A stretch of 64,000 nt of DNA from Pseudomonadales bacterium (GCA_023300545.1 JALZVT010000004.1:1-64000), one strand, 5' to 3'. Positions 1 to 9,026 are shown, counted from the stretch's first letter. Numbers and translations are program-made. The notes: a model not told the origin generated them from the sequence alone.

Positions 1-255
1 GCGGCTTACCGCGAATCGGTACTGCCGAGTAGTTGTAGAGCTCGGGTTGCTGTGGAAGCGGCCCACCCTGATTACTGGTACCGCTTTGTCGGGCTTGATG
101 GTGCGGTCGTTGGCATCAACACCTTTGGTGTCTCTGCACCGGGTGACGTAGCCCTCGAAACCCTCGGTATCAGTGCCGCAAACGTGTTGACGCGGGCCCG
201 GGAGGTGCTGCGTTCATCACAAAAAAAGCCACTGGGAGCTGATGCTCCAGCCTGA
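1..255 (+). CDS. tkt: Transketolase, C-terminal fragment
   Basis: The reading frame is open from the first base and ends with TGA at 253-255. The 84 visible residues match the C-terminal end of transketolase: a YRESVLP stretch, then a segment ending near DYWYRFVG, a short GINTFGVSAPGD stretch and a final helix. Transketolase moves two-carbon units between sugar phosphates in the pentose phosphate and Calvin cycles, using thiamine diphosphate. The rest of the gene lies outside the window. The next genes are pgk and fba, a common sugar-phosphate grouping. Identity rests on C-terminal sequence plus neighbours only. Confidence 0.88.
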   Translation, partial: AAYRESVLPSSCRARVAVEAAHPDYWYRFVGLDGAVVGINTFGVSAPGDVALETLGISAANVLTRAREVLRSSQKKPLGADAPA

Positions 256-295
256 ATCGCGTACGTTATCCGCTGACTAATCAAGCGGTAGAACC

Positions 296-1471
296 ATGAC
301 CATTGCTCTGATGCGCGACGAAGCAGCCGCCGGCACCCTTAAGGGTGCCCGTGTGTTGATTCGAGAAGATCTGAACGTTCCGGTAAAAGACGGTGTTGTC
401 ACTAGTGACGCGCGTATTCGTGCTGCGCTCCCAACGCTCAAGTTAGCGTTGGAATCGGGTGCCAAGCTGTTGGTGATGTCCCACCTTGGCCGCCCAACCG
501 AAGGTGAATTTGCCGCTGAGTTCTCGCTTGCGCCCGTTGCCGCTCGTTTAGGTGAGCTGCTCGGTCGCAACGTACCGCTGATTGACGATTGGCAAACCCG
601 TACACCAGATGTGGGCGCGGGTGAAATCGCGCTACTTGAAAACATTCGGTTTAATCCGGGTGAGAAGAAAAATGATGATGTGCTAGCGAAGGCGATGGCG
701 GCGCTGTGCGATATCTACGTTATGGATGCGTTTGGTACAGCTCATCGTGCGCATGCATCGACCCATGGTGTGGCGAAATTTGCACCAAAAGCTTGCGCTG
801 GTTTGCTGCTTGCTGGCGAACTGGACGCTCTAGGACGGGCGCTGAATACCCCGAAAAAGCCTGTGATTGCGATTGTTGGTGGTTCGAAGGTTTCAACCAA
901 GCTTGAAGTCTTGGAGTCGTTGGCTGCTGTGGCTGATGAAATTATTGTCGGCGGCGGTATCGCTAATACCTTTCTTGCGGCCGCTGGGCACCCGGTGGGT
1001 GCATCGCTGCACGAGGCTGACCTGGTTGATGCTGCGAAGCGAATATCAGCCCTCACCGAGATTCCGTTGCCAGTTGATGTCATGACTGCCCCGGGTTTTG
1101 CAGAAGACGCAATCGCGACGGTGCGCCCAGTGAGTCAGGTGGGCGACACTGAAATGATCCTCGATATAGGGCCCGAGACCGCGCGTCAGTTTGGCGAGCG
1201 ACTCAAAAGCGCCGGCACCATTATTTGGAACGGCCCCGTTGGCGTCTTTGAGTTTGATCAGTTTGGCGAAGGCACCCGGGTGCTGGCGGAAGCCATTGCC
1301 GCGAGTGATGGCTTTTCGATTGCGGGCGGCGGCGATACCTTGGCGGCGATCGACAAGTACGACGTAGCGGATAAGATGGGCTACATATCCACTGGCGGTG
1401 GCGCTTTCCTTGAGTTTGTGGAGGGCAAAGTGCTGCCTGCCGTGCAAATCCTACAAGAACGTAACAACTAG
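296..1471 (+). CDS. pgk: Phosphoglycerate kinase
   Basis: Encodes 391 residues, the usual length for bacterial phosphoglycerate kinase, a cytoplasmic monomer that interconverts 1,3-bisphosphoglycerate/ADP and 3-phosphoglycerate/ATP. The N-terminal domain carries the substrate-binding segment around REDLNVP and the MSHLGRP motif. The nucleotide domain carries [20 protein letters not shown] and the GGGDT loop near the C-terminus. The ATG at 296 lies 40 bp after the transketolase stop with only a weak purine-rich stretch before it. No glyceraldehyde-3-phosphate or erythrose-4-phosphate dehydrogenase gene separates tkt and pgk, although one often does in related groups. No unusual residues noted. 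Confidence 0.97.
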   Translation: MTIALMRDEAAAGTLKGARVLIREDLNVPVKDGVVTSDARIRAALPTLKLALESGAKLLVMSHLGRPTEGEFAAEFSLAPVAARLGELLGRNVPLIDDWQTRTPDVGAGEIALLENIRFNPGEKKNDDVLAKAMAALCDIYVMDAFGTAHRAHASTHGVAKFAPKACAGLLLAGELDALGRALNTPKKPVIAIVGGSKVSTKLEVLESLAAVADEIIVGGGIANTFLAAAGHPVGASLHEADLVDAAKRISALTEIPLPVDVMTAPGFAEDAIATVRPVSQVGDTEMILDIGPETARQFGERLKSAGTIIWNGPVGVFEFDQFGEGTRVLAEAIAASDGFSIAGGGDTLAAIDKYDVADKMGYISTGGGAFLEFVEGKVLPAVQILQERNN

Positions 1472-1596
1472 CCGGCAAGCTGCGGAAGGCATTGTCGCCC
1501 GCGCGCTGTATTATGCGCGGCAATTACACCCGTTTGATGACAGCGCAAGCCGTCAGGCTTACGTTAATCACCTGCCTAAAAGTTAGGAGAATATAG

Positions 1597-2661
1597 ATGG
1601 CCCTGATCAGCATGCGTCAGCTGTTGGACCACGCGGCGGAGCACCAGTACGGTGTGCCGGCGTTCAACGTAAACAACCTCGAGCAGATGCGCGCCATAAT
1701 GGAAGCAGCAGCTGCAACAGACTCGCCGGTAATCGTGCAGGCATCTGCTGGTGCCCGCAAATACGCAGGACCCACCTTTCTGCGGCATCTTATTCTGGCA
1801 GCGGTTGAGGAATTTCCAGACATTCCTGTTGTTATGCATCAGGACCACGGTGGTTCGCCAGCGGTTTGTCAGCGGTCTATCGCGCTCGGCTTTTCCTCGG
1901 TAATGATGGATGGTTCGCTCGAAGAAGACCAAAAAACGCCAGCGAGCTATGAATATAACGTCGACGTTACCCGTCGCACCGTAGACATGGCACACGCCTG
2001 TGGTGTGTCTGTTGAAGGTGAGTTGGGTTGTTTGGGTTCACTTGAGACCGGGCAGGCCGGTGAAGAAGATGGCGTTGGTGCTGACGTCACTCTCTCTATG
2101 GACATGATGCTGACGGATCCAGATGAGGCCGCCGACTTTGTTAAGCGCACTCAGGTAGATGCGCTGGCAATTGCCATTGGTACCTCACACGGCGCGTATA
2201 AGTTCACGCGCCCACCTACTGGTGACATTTTGGCGATTAACCGGGTTAAAGCGATCAACAAACGCATTCCTGAAACGCACCTGGTTATGCACGGCTCATC
2301 AAGTGTGCCGCAGGACTTGCTCGCGATCATTAACGAATACGGCGGTGAAATTCCTGAAACCTACGGCGTGCCGGTGGAAGAAATTCAGGAAGGCATCAAG
2401 CACGGTGTACGCAAGATCAATATTGATACCGATCTGCGGCTGGCCTCTACGGCGGCTATTCGCAAGTTTATGGCGCACAACAAGTCCGAGTTTGATCCGC
2501 GCAAGTATTTGGCTGAAACCACAAAGGCCATGCGTGAAGTGGTTGTTGCGCGTTACGAAGCCTTTGGTACCGCCGGTCAGGCCAGCAAAATCAAGCCTAT
2601 TTCGCTGGATGCAATGTCTGATGCGTATGCGGCTGGGAAACTGGACCCGTTGGTTAAGTAA
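1597..2661 (+). CDS. fba: Class II fructose-bisphosphate aldolase, Calvin-cycle subtype
   Basis: Encodes 354 residues starting at ATG 1597, behind a clear TAGGAG ribosome site. The zinc-dependent class II aldolase condenses or cleaves fructose 1,6-bisphosphate. Visible signatures are [10 protein letters not shown] near the N-terminus, the MHQDHGG metal site (about residues 84-90), the EGELGCLG stretch, [10 protein letters not shown], and [10 protein letters not shown] with KINIDTDLR in the C-terminal half. Length and the insertion before the second half fit the Calvin-cycle subtype, though that subtype also occurs in non-autotrophs. The 125-bp gap after pgk contains a short inverted repeat (CCGCGC at 1499-1504, GCGCGG at 1515-1520). 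A palindromic element follows 29 bp after the stop. Confidence 0.96.
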   Translation: MALISMRQLLDHAAEHQYGVPAFNVNNLEQMRAIMEAAAATDSPVIVQASAGARKYAGPTFLRHLILAAVEEFPDIPVVMHQDHGGSPAVCQRSIALGFSSVMMDGSLEEDQKTPASYEYNVDVTRRTVDMAHACGVSVEGELGCLGSLETGQAGEEDGVGADVTLSMDMMLTDPDEAADFVKRTQVDALAIAIGTSHGAYKFTRPPTGDILAINRVKAINKRIPETHLVMHGSSSVPQDLLAIINEYGGEIPETYGVPVEEIQEGIKHGVRKINIDTDLRLASTAAIRKFMAHNKSEFDPRKYLAETTKAMREVVVARYEAFGTAGQASKIKPISLDAMSDAYAAGKLDPLVK

Positions 2662-2690
2662 AGACCGAACGAGACTTGCTATACCAAGCA

Positions 2691-2714
2691 GGGGTCAGAA
2701 TGAATTCTGACCCC
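2691..2714. repeat. GGGTCAGA-type palindrome, copy 1
   Basis: A perfect 11-bp inverted repeat: GGGGTCAGAAT and ATTCTGACCCC separated by GA. It lies between the convergent fba and serA genes, 29 bp after the fba stop. There is no U-tract on either strand, so it is not a classical intrinsic terminator, though it could act as one or as an mRNA 3'-end stabiliser. A second element with the same GGGTCAGA/TCTGACCC core occurs at 62085-62106. Such palindromes resemble REP-like dispersed elements mobilised by IS200-like (RAYT) transposases; no such transposase is in this window. Confidence 0.8.
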
Positions 2715-2746
2715 GTGCTTCACGATATGCCCTTCCAAAACTCTTG

Positions 2747-3976
2747 TTAGAACAAAACCCTGGCCCGAATTGTGCCTTCTATCTGTCGTAAGGCCTCCAG
2801 CACAGCGCCTGAACGCTCTTCGTCGATATCCAGCACCACGTAGCCAATGTCGGCAGTGGTCTGCAAATACTGCCCGGCAATATTCACGCCCAGATCGGAA
2901 AACACCTGATTGATCGCGGACAGCATGCCGGGTTGATTGCGGTGCACGTGCAGCAGCCGATGATGACCGGGGTGTTCGGGTAGGGCGGCTTCCGGAAAGT
3001 TGACTGCTGACAGGGTTGAGCCGTTATCGCTGTAGCGAATCAGTTTTGCGGCTACCTCCTCACCAATGTTGCTCTGCGCTTCTGCGGTGCTGCCGCCGAT
3101 ATGTGGTGTTAGCAGCACGTTGTCGAGTTTCTGCAACCGCGACACAAAGGGTTCATTGTTCGACTTTGGCTCCTCGGGATACACATCGATAGCAGCACCT
3201 AAGAGCTTGCCTGCGTCTAGCGCATCAGCCAGCGCCTCCAAGTCGATAACGTTGCCACGCGAGGCATTGATCAACACGGCGCTTGGCTTCATGAGCGACA
3301 GTGCATAGGCATCGATCATGTTGTTGGTTTGCTGGGTGGCGGGTACGTGCATGGTCACCACGTCGGCTTCGGTTAACAGAGCTTCGAGAGTCTCTGCCTG
3401 ACGCGCGTTACCGAGTTTCAATTTGGTTTCGACGTCATAAAAAATAACCCGCATGCCGAGCGACTCTGCCAGCACGCTCAACTGCTTGCCAATGTTGCCG
3501 TAGCCGACCACACCTAGAGTTTTGCCGCGCGTTTCGAATGAATTGCTTGCTGACTTCTGCCATTTGCCTTCGCGCAGCTGGTTGTGCCGCGCGGGAACGC
3601 TACGTAACAGTAAGATAGCCTCGGCTAACACCAGCTCAGCGACGCTGCGAGTATTGGAAAATGGGGCGTTGAAAACCGGCACCCCTTTCATCGCGGCGGC
3701 ATTCAGGTCAACCTGATTGGTGCCGATGCAAAAACAACCAACGGCAACCAGTCGATCAGCAGCCGCCAATGCAGTGGCGTCGAGCTGGGTACGTGAGCGT
3801 ATGCCCAATACGTGCACGCCCTTTAGTGCAGCTGCTAGAGCGTCGCCCTGCAGTGCGGCTTTTTCCTGGCGAATGTTGGTGTAGCCAGACGCCTTTAGGG
3901 CGGTCACGGCAGATTCGTGCACTCCTTCCAGCAACAGAACGTTGATACGTGCGCGATCGAGAGAAGTTTGGGCCAC
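2747..3976 (-). CDS. serA: D-3-phosphoglycerate dehydrogenase
   Basis: Encodes 409 residues, close to the E. coli enzyme, from a GTG start at 3976. It oxidises 3-phosphoglycerate to 3-phosphohydroxypyruvate, the first step of serine synthesis. The Rossmann motif is VGYGNIGKQL. The catalytic Arg, Glu and His are in INASRGNV, YPEEPKSN and LTPHIGGST. A C-terminal ACT domain (about residues 335-409) is the usual serine-sensing part, implying feedback control. SerA enzymes also reduce 2-oxoglutarate to D-2-hydroxyglutarate; the divergent neighbour is a candidate to recycle that product. The two coding starts are only 76 bp apart, so their promoters must overlap. Confidence 0.96.
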   Translation of the reverse strand: MAQTSLDRARINVLLLEGVHESAVTALKASGYTNIRQEKAALQGDALAAALKGVHVLGIRSRTQLDATALAAADRLVAVGCFCIGTNQVDLNAAAMKGVPVFNAPFSNTRSVAELVLAEAILLLRSVPARHNQLREGKWQKSASNSFETRGKTLGVVGYGNIGKQLSVLAESLGMRVIFYDVETKLKLGNARQAETLEALLTEADVVTMHVPATQQTNNMIDAYALSLMKPSAVLINASRGNVIDLEALADALDAGKLLGAAIDVYPEEPKSNNEPFVSRLQKLDNVLLTPHIGGSTAEAQSNIGEEVAAKLIRYSDNGSTLSAVNFPEAALPEHPGHHRLLHVHRNQPGMLSAINQVFSDLGVNIAGQYLQTTADIGYVVLDIDEERSGAVLEALRQIEGTIRARVLF

Positions 3977-4052
3977 GGTGACGCTCGGGGATGTAGAAAG
4001 GGCCGCTATACTAGCAGCGTTGTTTACCTATTCGGCGGGCGGCCGTTTGAGA

Positions 4053-5420
4053 ATGCCTACGTTCCTTGATGAGATTTTCTCACCTGAGCAGATTGCCCGG
4101 GATGATGATTCGTGTGCCAATTGGGGGCGCGACTGGACCCGAGATCGAGCGCCTGCGCCCAGTGCGGTGGTGTTTCCAAAGACAGCCGAAGAGGTTCAGG
4201 CGCTTGTGCGACGGGCCGCTGAGACGGCAACGGCGCTGGTACCCAGTGGCGGACGCACAGGATTGTCCGGTGGCGCTGTTGCTGCGAATGGTGAGGTAGT
4301 GGTGTCGTTCGACAAGATGAACCGCATTGTCGACTTTGACGCAACCGACCGCATTGCTCGCTGTCAGCCCGGTGTTGTCACTGGGGCGTTGCAGAGCTTT
4401 GCCGAAGACCGCGGTCTGATGTATCCCGTCGATTTTGCGTCTTCTGGGTCGAGCCACATAGGTGGCAACATCGCGACCAATGCGGGTGGGATAAAGGTGA
4501 TTCGTTATGGCCTTACTCGCGATTGGGTCACGGGTTTGCAGGTGGTTACCGGAGCAGGTGAGCTACTGAAATGCAATCAGGGGTTGACCAAGAACGCGAC
4601 TGGCTACGATTTAAGGCATCTCTTTGTGGGCTCGGAAGGCACTCTTGGGTTTATCGTCGAGGCGGAGATGCGTCTGGCAAAAGCGGCACAGCCGCATCGC
4701 GTGATGGTGCTGGGTGTGCCGCAGTTTCCTGATCTGTTGAAAGTGCTGGCGGCATTCCAGCAAGAGATCACCCTTTCTGCGTTTGAATTTTTCTCCCAGA
4801 TTGCCCTTGATAAGGTGCGGGCGCATCGTGACTTGGCAGAGCCATTGAGTACGCCAACAAATTTCTACGCGTTGCTTGAGTTTGATGACAGCGAAGAAGA
4901 CGCCGCAATGGCGGCATTTGCCCGGGTGATGGAAGAAGGCTGGGTGACCGACGGCGTACTTAGCCAGTCGGATGCTCAGGCCGCCTCGCTCTGGCAATTG
5001 CGCGAAGGCATTTCAGAGAGCATTGCCATTTATACGCCGTATAAAAACGATCTGGCGGTGAAGGTTTCTGCGCTCCCTGAGTTTCTGACCAAGGTGACAG
5101 ACTGTGTGCAGGCCGCCTACCCAGATTATGAGGTGTGCTGGTACGGGCATATTGGTGACGGCAATTTGCACCTGAATATTTTGAAGCCCGCCGCGCTTTC
5201 AATCGAAGAGTTTTACGCTAATTGCGGCACCATTAGTCCGCAAATATTCGCGCTAGTCGAGGCAGCAGGCGGCAGTATTTCGGCGGAACATGGAGTGGGC
5301 ACTTTAAAGGCGGACTATCTGCAGTTCAGTCGTTCGCCCGAACAGATTGCAGTTATGCGGGGGCTCAAGTCATTGTTTGATCCACATGGCATCATGAATC
5401 CTGGCAAGTTGCTGGTTTAG
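4053..5420 (+). CDS. FAD-linked dehydrogenase, probable D-2-hydroxyglutarate dehydrogenase
   Basis: I chose ATG 4053 (455 residues). The frame stays open upstream to 3942, but that adds 37 poorly conserved residues and would overlap the divergent serA. The protein belongs to the GlcD/DLD family. The N-terminal FAD domain shows PSGGRTGLSGG (about residues 67-77), GGNIATNAGG and LFVGSEGTLG. The C-terminal substrate/metal domain shows GHIGDGNLHLN, SAEHGVG and a final MNPGK. Family members oxidise D-2-hydroxy acids such as glycolate, D-lactate or D-2-hydroxyglutarate, passing electrons to a flavoprotein or quinone. The divergent serA points to D-2-hydroxyglutarate, a side product of SerA. Glycolate oxidase subunit GlcD is the alternative, but no glcE/glcF follows. 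Confidence 0.85.
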   Translation: MPTFLDEIFSPEQIARDDDSCANWGRDWTRDRAPAPSAVVFPKTAEEVQALVRRAAETATALVPSGGRTGLSGGAVAANGEVVVSFDKMNRIVDFDATDRIARCQPGVVTGALQSFAEDRGLMYPVDFASSGSSHIGGNIATNAGGIKVIRYGLTRDWVTGLQVVTGAGELLKCNQGLTKNATGYDLRHLFVGSEGTLGFIVEAEMRLAKAAQPHRVMVLGVPQFPDLLKVLAAFQQEITLSAFEFFSQIALDKVRAHRDLAEPLSTPTNFYALLEFDDSEEDAAMAAFARVMEEGWVTDGVLSQSDAQAASLWQLREGISESIAIYTPYKNDLAVKVSALPEFLTKVTDCVQAAYPDYEVCWYGHIGDGNLHLNILKPAALSIEEFYANCGTISPQIFALVEAAGGSISAEHGVGTLKADYLQFSRSPEQIAVMRGLKSLFDPHGIMNPGKLLV

Positions 5421-5450
5421 TCAGTCTAGGGTTAAACCACGCCTGGTTCC

Positions 5451-6122
5451 CTATTGGCCGATTAGTTCTACGCCATCGGCGCTCGCTAATACGACAATAT
5501 CTGCAGCCTGGGCCGCAAACACGCCGTTACAAACTGCGCCAACTAGGTTGTTGATGTAGGCCTCGAGTTTTGCGGGTTCCTCGATTCGCAGGCCGTGCAC
5601 ATCCAGAATGTGATTGCCGTTGTCAGTGACAAAGCCATCGCGCCATATGGGTTCGCCGCCGATTCCGGCTAGCTTACGCGCAACCAGACCGCGCGCCATT
5701 GGAATGACTTCGACAGGCAGCGGAAAGGCGCCAAGTACAGGCACTCGCTTAGATGCATCTGCTATGCAAATAAAGCGATTGCTTGAGGCGGCGACAATTT
5801 TCTCGCGGGTCAGTGCGCCACCACCACCTTTGATCAGCTCGCGGGCAGGGTTGATCTCGTCTGCACCATCGACATAGGCGGCGATTTCACTGACAGCATT
5901 GGTGCTAAGTACACGAATACCATGACCTTCGAGGCGTTTTTGCGTAGCGTCACTGCTGGCTACTGCAGCATCAAACTGATGCTTGTGTGCCGCCAGCAGG
6001 TCGATGAAGTAGTTGGCGGTGCTGCCAGTACCAACGCCCACAACCGTTTCGCGTCCAAACTCGCCTGTAATTAGATCGAGAGCCGCCTGTGCGGCGCTGC
6101 GTTTCAGAGTGTCTTGGTCCAT
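5451..6122 (-). CDS. rpiA: Ribose-5-phosphate isomerase A
   Basis: Encodes 223 residues from ATG 6122. The frame extends 38 residues further upstream, but the E. coli-like start [12 protein letters not shown] fits the family better and keeps the gene clear of the divergent ilvA. It interconverts ribose 5-phosphate and ribulose 5-phosphate. Motifs are [21 protein letters not shown], the DGADEI phosphate/substrate loop and the catalytic stretch [11 protein letters not shown]. The gene converges with the FAD dehydrogenase (30 bp between stops) and is divergent from ilvA with 35 bp between start codons. An rpiA-ilvA divergent pair is common in gammaproteobacteria. Confidence 0.95.
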   Translation of the reverse strand: MDQDTLKRSAAQAALDLITGEFGRETVVGVGTGSTANYFIDLLAAHKHQFDAAVASSDATQKRLEGHGIRVLSTNAVSEIAAYVDGADEINPARELIKGGGGALTREKIVAASSNRFICIADASKRVPVLGAFPLPVEVIPMARGLVARKLAGIGGEPIWRDGFVTDNGNHILDVHGLRIEEPAKLEAYINNLVGAVCNGVFAAQAADIVVLASADGVELIGQ

Positions 6123-6157
6123 AATCGCGAGCGCCCTCAAAAAAGTTTTGTCAAAAA

Positions 6158-7675
6158 ATGCTCGAACGCTATGTGAAAAAAATACTGTCGTCGCGAGTCT
6201 ACGACGTGGCGCAGGAGTCCCCCTTGCAGTTGGCAAATGGGCTTACTGAGCGTGTCGGCAACACCGTATTGCTTAAGCGAGAAGACATGCAGAGCGTGTT
6301 TTCTTTCAAGTTGCGCGGATCATATAACAAGATGGCGCAGCTTTCGCCGGAGCAGGCTGCGATTGGCGTGATAACAGCCTCTGCCGGCAACCACGCTCAG
6401 GGGGTGGCGTTGGCGGCGTCCAAGTTAGGTATCAAGGCGACCGTAGTGATGGGGCGTAATACCCCCGATATCAAAGTAAACGCAGTCCGTCGTCGCGGGG
6501 CAAAGGTGGTGCTACACGGTGATGGTTACGACGACGCAGCCGCGCACGCGCGAGAACTCGAGCAAAGCGCGGGTTACACCTATGTCCATCCGTTTGATGA
6601 TCCCGATGTCATTGCAGGGCAGGGCACCGTGGGTATGGAAATACTCAATCAGCACAGCGGGCCGCTTGATGCGATCTACGTGCCGGTGGGTGGCGGCGGT
6701 TTGATCGGTGGCATTGCGGCCTACGTAAAATACTTACGCCCGGATGTGAAAGTGATTGGCGTTGAAGCCGAAGGCTCAGCCTGTTTGCAGGCTGCGCTGC
6801 ACAAAGGTCGCCGGGTCAAACTGCCAGCCGAAACTCTCGACCTTTTTGCAGACGGTGTATCGGTGGCGCAGATTGGTAAAGAAAACTTTGCGATCGCGCG
6901 TAAGTACGTCGATGAGGTAGTTACTGTGACTACTGATGAAATCTGTGGGGCGGTTAAAGACGTGTTCGATGACACCAGAGTGCTTGCTGAGCCGTCGGGC
7001 GCGCTGTCGATTGCGGGTATGAAAAAGCACGTCGCGCAGTCGGGCGCAACAGGCCGGACCTTGGTAGCCATTGTCAGTGGTGCCAACGTTAACTTTGATC
7101 GGCTCAGGCATATTTCAGAGCGAGCGGAGCTGGGTGAGGCGCGCGAGGCGATTCTTGGCGTGTCTATTCCGGAGCAAGCCGGCAGCTTTCACCGCTTTTG
7201 CAAACAACTCGGCAAGCGTGGCGTTACTGAGTTCAACTATCGTTATGCAGGTGGCAGCGAAGCGCAGGTTTATGTGGGGCTGAAGACCGACACCCTGGAC
7301 GATAGGCAAGTGCTGGTGAAAAAGTTGCAGGCTGCAAACTATGTCGTAGAAGACATGACCGATAACGAGGCTGCCAAGTTGCACGTGCGGCATATGGTTG
7401 GTGGTCGGGCGCAAGACTCTAACAGCGAACTATTGTATCGCTTTGAGTTTCCTGAGCGTCCGGGGGCGCTATTGAAGTTTTTAGCTGTGCTGGGCGACCG
7501 TTGGAATATCAGTATGTTCCATTATCGCAACCACGGTGCGGCTTGGGGGCGCGTGCTGATTGGCTTTCAGGCTCAGCCCTCTGAAGCTCGACAGCTACAG
7601 GCGTATTTGAAGAAGATTGGTTATCGCTTTTGGGAAGAAAGTGATAATCCGGCGTATCAGATGTTTTTACGCTAG
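6158..7675 (+). CDS. ilvA: Threonine ammonia-lyase, biosynthetic
   Basis: Encodes 505 residues, the length of the biosynthetic, isoleucine-regulated enzyme. It converts threonine to 2-oxobutyrate, the first committed step of isoleucine synthesis, using PLP. The PLP lysine is in [11 protein letters not shown] (about residue 51), the phosphate-binding glycine loop is [11 protein letters not shown], and [10 protein letters not shown] is the usual substrate loop. The C-terminal third (from about residue 325) holds two ACT-like regulatory domains, which normally bind isoleucine and valine. A perfect intrinsic terminator follows six bases after the stop. Another isoleucine/valine gene, ilvD, is at the far end of the window. 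Confidence 0.97.
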   Translation: MLERYVKKILSSRVYDVAQESPLQLANGLTERVGNTVLLKREDMQSVFSFKLRGSYNKMAQLSPEQAAIGVITASAGNHAQGVALAASKLGIKATVVMGRNTPDIKVNAVRRRGAKVVLHGDGYDDAAAHARELEQSAGYTYVHPFDDPDVIAGQGTVGMEILNQHSGPLDAIYVPVGGGGLIGGIAAYVKYLRPDVKVIGVEAEGSACLQAALHKGRRVKLPAETLDLFADGVSVAQIGKENFAIARKYVDEVVTVTTDEICGAVKDVFDDTRVLAEPSGALSIAGMKKHVAQSGATGRTLVAIVSGANVNFDRLRHISERAELGEAREAILGVSIPEQAGSFHRFCKQLGKRGVTEFNYRYAGGSEAQVYVGLKTDTLDDRQVLVKKLQAANYVVEDMTDNEAAKLHVRHMVGGRAQDSNSELLYRFEFPERPGALLKFLAVLGDRWNISMFHYRNHGAAWGRVLIGFQAQPSEARQLQAYLKKIGYRFWEESDNPAYQMFLR

Positions 7676-7680
7676 ACAGA

Positions 7681-7706
7681 AAAAACGGGGCCTTGGCCCC
7701 GTTTTT
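7681..7706. terminator. Bidirectional intrinsic terminator
   Basis: A perfect 12-bp inverted repeat, AAAAACGGGGCC / GGCCCCGTTTTT, with a TT loop. The GC-rich stem is followed by a T-tract on both strands, so it can end transcripts from ilvA (plus) and from the DoxX gene (minus), which converge here. The adjacent 7707-7755 stretch is a low-complexity run of TATCTAC-like words. Confidence 0.93.
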
Positions 7707-7751
7707 GTTTATTACTTATCTACCTGTCTGCATATCTATCTACCCACTTAT

Positions 7752-8345
7752 CTATCGGCGACTGATCCAGTAGTCGACGCTGGTGTATTTGCCGCCGCCG
7801 GTAAAGAGCAGAGACAGCAGCATGACAAAGTAGGTCGCAGCAAACTCAATGCCGTTATTCAGAACGGTGATCGAACCTTTGGCCGTTAGCCAGCTGTAGT
7901 TGCCGTGTTCTTTTAACAGTGAGATTGCGGCAGCTTTGCGTTCAACCGCCTCTTGTATTCGGTCATTGGCGAGCCAGCTGGTGGCGTCAGATAGTGCTAA
8001 CCAGCCGTTGTCCCAGTGCACACTGAATATGGCTACGAGCATGGTGAACATCAATGGGATAGCTACCCAGCGAGTGGCAAAGCCAAAGACCAAAGCGATG
8101 CCACCGAGTAATTCGGTTCCGGCGGCCAAGGTCACCATTAATTCGGGGAAGGGCAGACCAAGGCCCCAATCTGCGTTGCCCATCCAGGCCGCAGTGTCTT
8201 CGAAGCTTGCAAACTTAGTCCAGCCTGCCTGAATCATTATGGGAGCCAGAAACAGGCGCAGCAGCAATGGGGCTATGCCTTCTAGATGACTCAGACCGCC
8301 AACAAAGCGGTTGTTGATGGATTCGAGGGTGCCGGTGAGTGACAT
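7752..8345 (-). CDS. DoxX-family membrane protein, HvfX-like
   Basis: Encodes 197 residues with four likely membrane segments: LLLRLFLAPIMIQAGW, the GTELLGGIALVFG region, IPLMFTMLVAIFSVHW and a C-terminal helix near FVMLLSLLFTG. The Arg in LLLRL, the Gly-rich second helix and the overall length are typical of DoxX proteins. DoxX members accompany copper-binding ribosomal peptides of the HvfA/bufferin type, where they are thought to assist in the inner membrane; the exact biochemistry is unsettled. It lies 119 bp downstream of the HvfA-like gene on the same strand and is probably co-transcribed. The region between residues 105 and 165 is longer than in minimal DoxX proteins. Confidence 0.85.
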   Translation of the reverse strand: MSLTGTLESINNRFVGGLSHLEGIAPLLLRLFLAPIMIQAGWTKFASFEDTAAWMGNADWGLGLPFPELMVTLAAGTELLGGIALVFGFATRWVAIPLMFTMLVAIFSVHWDNGWLALSDATSWLANDRIQEAVERKAAAISLLKEHGNYSWLTAKGSITVLNNGIEFAATYFVMLLSLLFTGGGKYTSVDYWISRR

Positions 8346-8401
8346 GGTGTGCGCTTCCTGTCTGCGAATTAGATTGTGGTTTTTGTTGTGAAGTAAGAGG
8401 T

Positions 8402-8442
8402 CGCCCCTCCCTCCATACGGGGGAGAGAGTGGAGGAGGGGCG
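8402..8442 (-). promoter_or_regulatory. Intergenic hairpin between hvfA-like and DoxX genes
   Basis: On either strand the sequence CGCCCCTCC(C)TCCA can pair with TGGAGGAGGGGCG across a 14-base loop, with one bulged base. It sits in the 119-bp spacer between the repeat-peptide gene and the DoxX gene and has no T-tract on the minus strand. It may separate expression of the abundant peptide from the membrane protein by attenuation or by protecting the upstream mRNA end. This is inference from structure alone. Confidence 0.55.
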
Positions 8443-8464
8443 TTGGTTAGCTAGAGGGTATCAA

Positions 8465-8851
8465 TCAGGCGGCGCCGCCGCATTTGCCCTCGCCACATTT
8501 GCCTTCAGCGTGGGATTTGCCTTCAGCTGCAGAATCGCCGCCACACTTGCCTTCGCCACATTTGCCTTCAGCGTCGGATTTGCCTTCAGCTGCAGAATCG
8601 CCGCCGCACTTGCCTTCGCCACATTTGCCTTCAGCGTCGGATTTGCCGTCAGCTGCAGAATCGCCACCGCACTTGCCTTCGCCACATTTGCCTTCAGCGG
8701 CACTTTTATCTGCGGCTTCGTAGCCAGACGCGAGCTCGGAGGGGCCACTTTCAGCGTGATGGTCTGCCGTTGCGAGGTTAGACATGCCAGCAGCCAGCAG
8801 AGATACGCCAACAAGGCTTGCAGTTTTGTGGAATTTAAATGGAGTGTTCAT
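8465..8851 (-). CDS. HvfA-like Cys-rich repeat peptide (copper-binding RiPP precursor family)
   Basis: Encodes 128 residues. An AAGGA ribosome site precedes ATG 8851. Residues 1-29 form a signal peptide (hydrophobic ASLVGVSLLAAG, probable cut after ATA). The mature part holds four 21-residue repeats, each with EGKCG twice in a row, giving eight EGKCG motifs with Cys at 56, 61, 77, 82, 98, 103, 119 and 124, spaced by Gly/Asp/Ser/Ala/Lys linkers. In Haemophilus HvfA, EGKCG cysteines are converted by a multinuclear iron enzyme (HvfB, with partner HvfC) to oxazolone/thioamide groups that bind copper(I). Here no hvfB or hvfC is adjacent: only a DoxX gene follows. Without modification it could still bind metal through its thiols. 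Confidence 0.85.
   Translation of the reverse strand: MNTPFKFHKTASLVGVSLLAAGMSNLATADHHAESGPSELASGYEAADKSAAEGKCGEGKCGGDSAADGKSDAEGKCGEGKCGGDSAAEGKSDAEGKCGEGKCGGDSAAEGKSHAEGKCGEGKCGGAA
8477..8701 (-). repeat. 63-bp coding tandem repeat, four units
   Basis: The mature half of the repeat peptide is built from near-identical 63-bp units (21 codons), the last one partial. Units differ by a few bases, giving D/H and D/E exchanges in the linkers. All eight EGKCG motifs are unchanged, which suggests selection on the motif and recent unit duplication. Copy number would be expected to vary between strains. Confidence 0.9.
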
Positions 8852-8898
8852 TATGACGTCCTTAGTTTACTGGTGTTGCCCGCAGGCTCTCTCGTAAA

Positions 8899-8942
8899 CC
8901 GCGCAGGTTGTTCCGGCGCGGTAGATGCAGAGTTTTCTCTGC
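8899..8942 (-). promoter_or_regulatory. Two hairpins in the 5' leader of the repeat-peptide mRNA
   Basis: The roughly 95-base leader predicted for the hvfA-like transcript contains GCAGAG/CTCTGC around a four-base loop (8927-8942) and CCGCGC/GCGCGG around an 11-base loop (8899-8921). Both arms are perfect. They could stabilise the mRNA or affect translation; no known riboswitch class is recognised. Confidence 0.5.
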
Positions 8943-8952
8943 GCTTACCTGT

Positions 8953-8980
8953 CTGACGCGCCGGAAGCCAATTTGTTACA
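8953..8980 (-). promoter_or_regulatory. Candidate ECF-sigma promoter of the hvfA-like operon
   Basis: Reading the minus strand, TGTAAC (8980-8975) and CGTCAG (8958-8953) are separated by 16 bases. The GTAAC -35 and CGTC -10 pattern with a 16-bp spacer is typical of several ECF sigma factors. The divergent neighbour encodes an ECF sigma with its anti-sigma, so this is the natural target. The start site would be about 95 bases before the peptide's ATG. I found no matching motif on the plus strand in front of the sigma gene. Confidence 0.6.
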
Positions 8981-9026
8981 GCCGTGATGAAAAAAAGACA
9001 AATAAATTTGGTGCCATAATAGACGC

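Noticed and set aside
8339-8956. A 205-codon plus-strand frame covering the repeat-peptide gene
   Set aside because: It is the antisense of the 63-bp repeat; repeated Phe/Ala/Ser words only mirror the EGKCG units. The minus-strand frame has a signal peptide, ribosome site and recognisable motifs.
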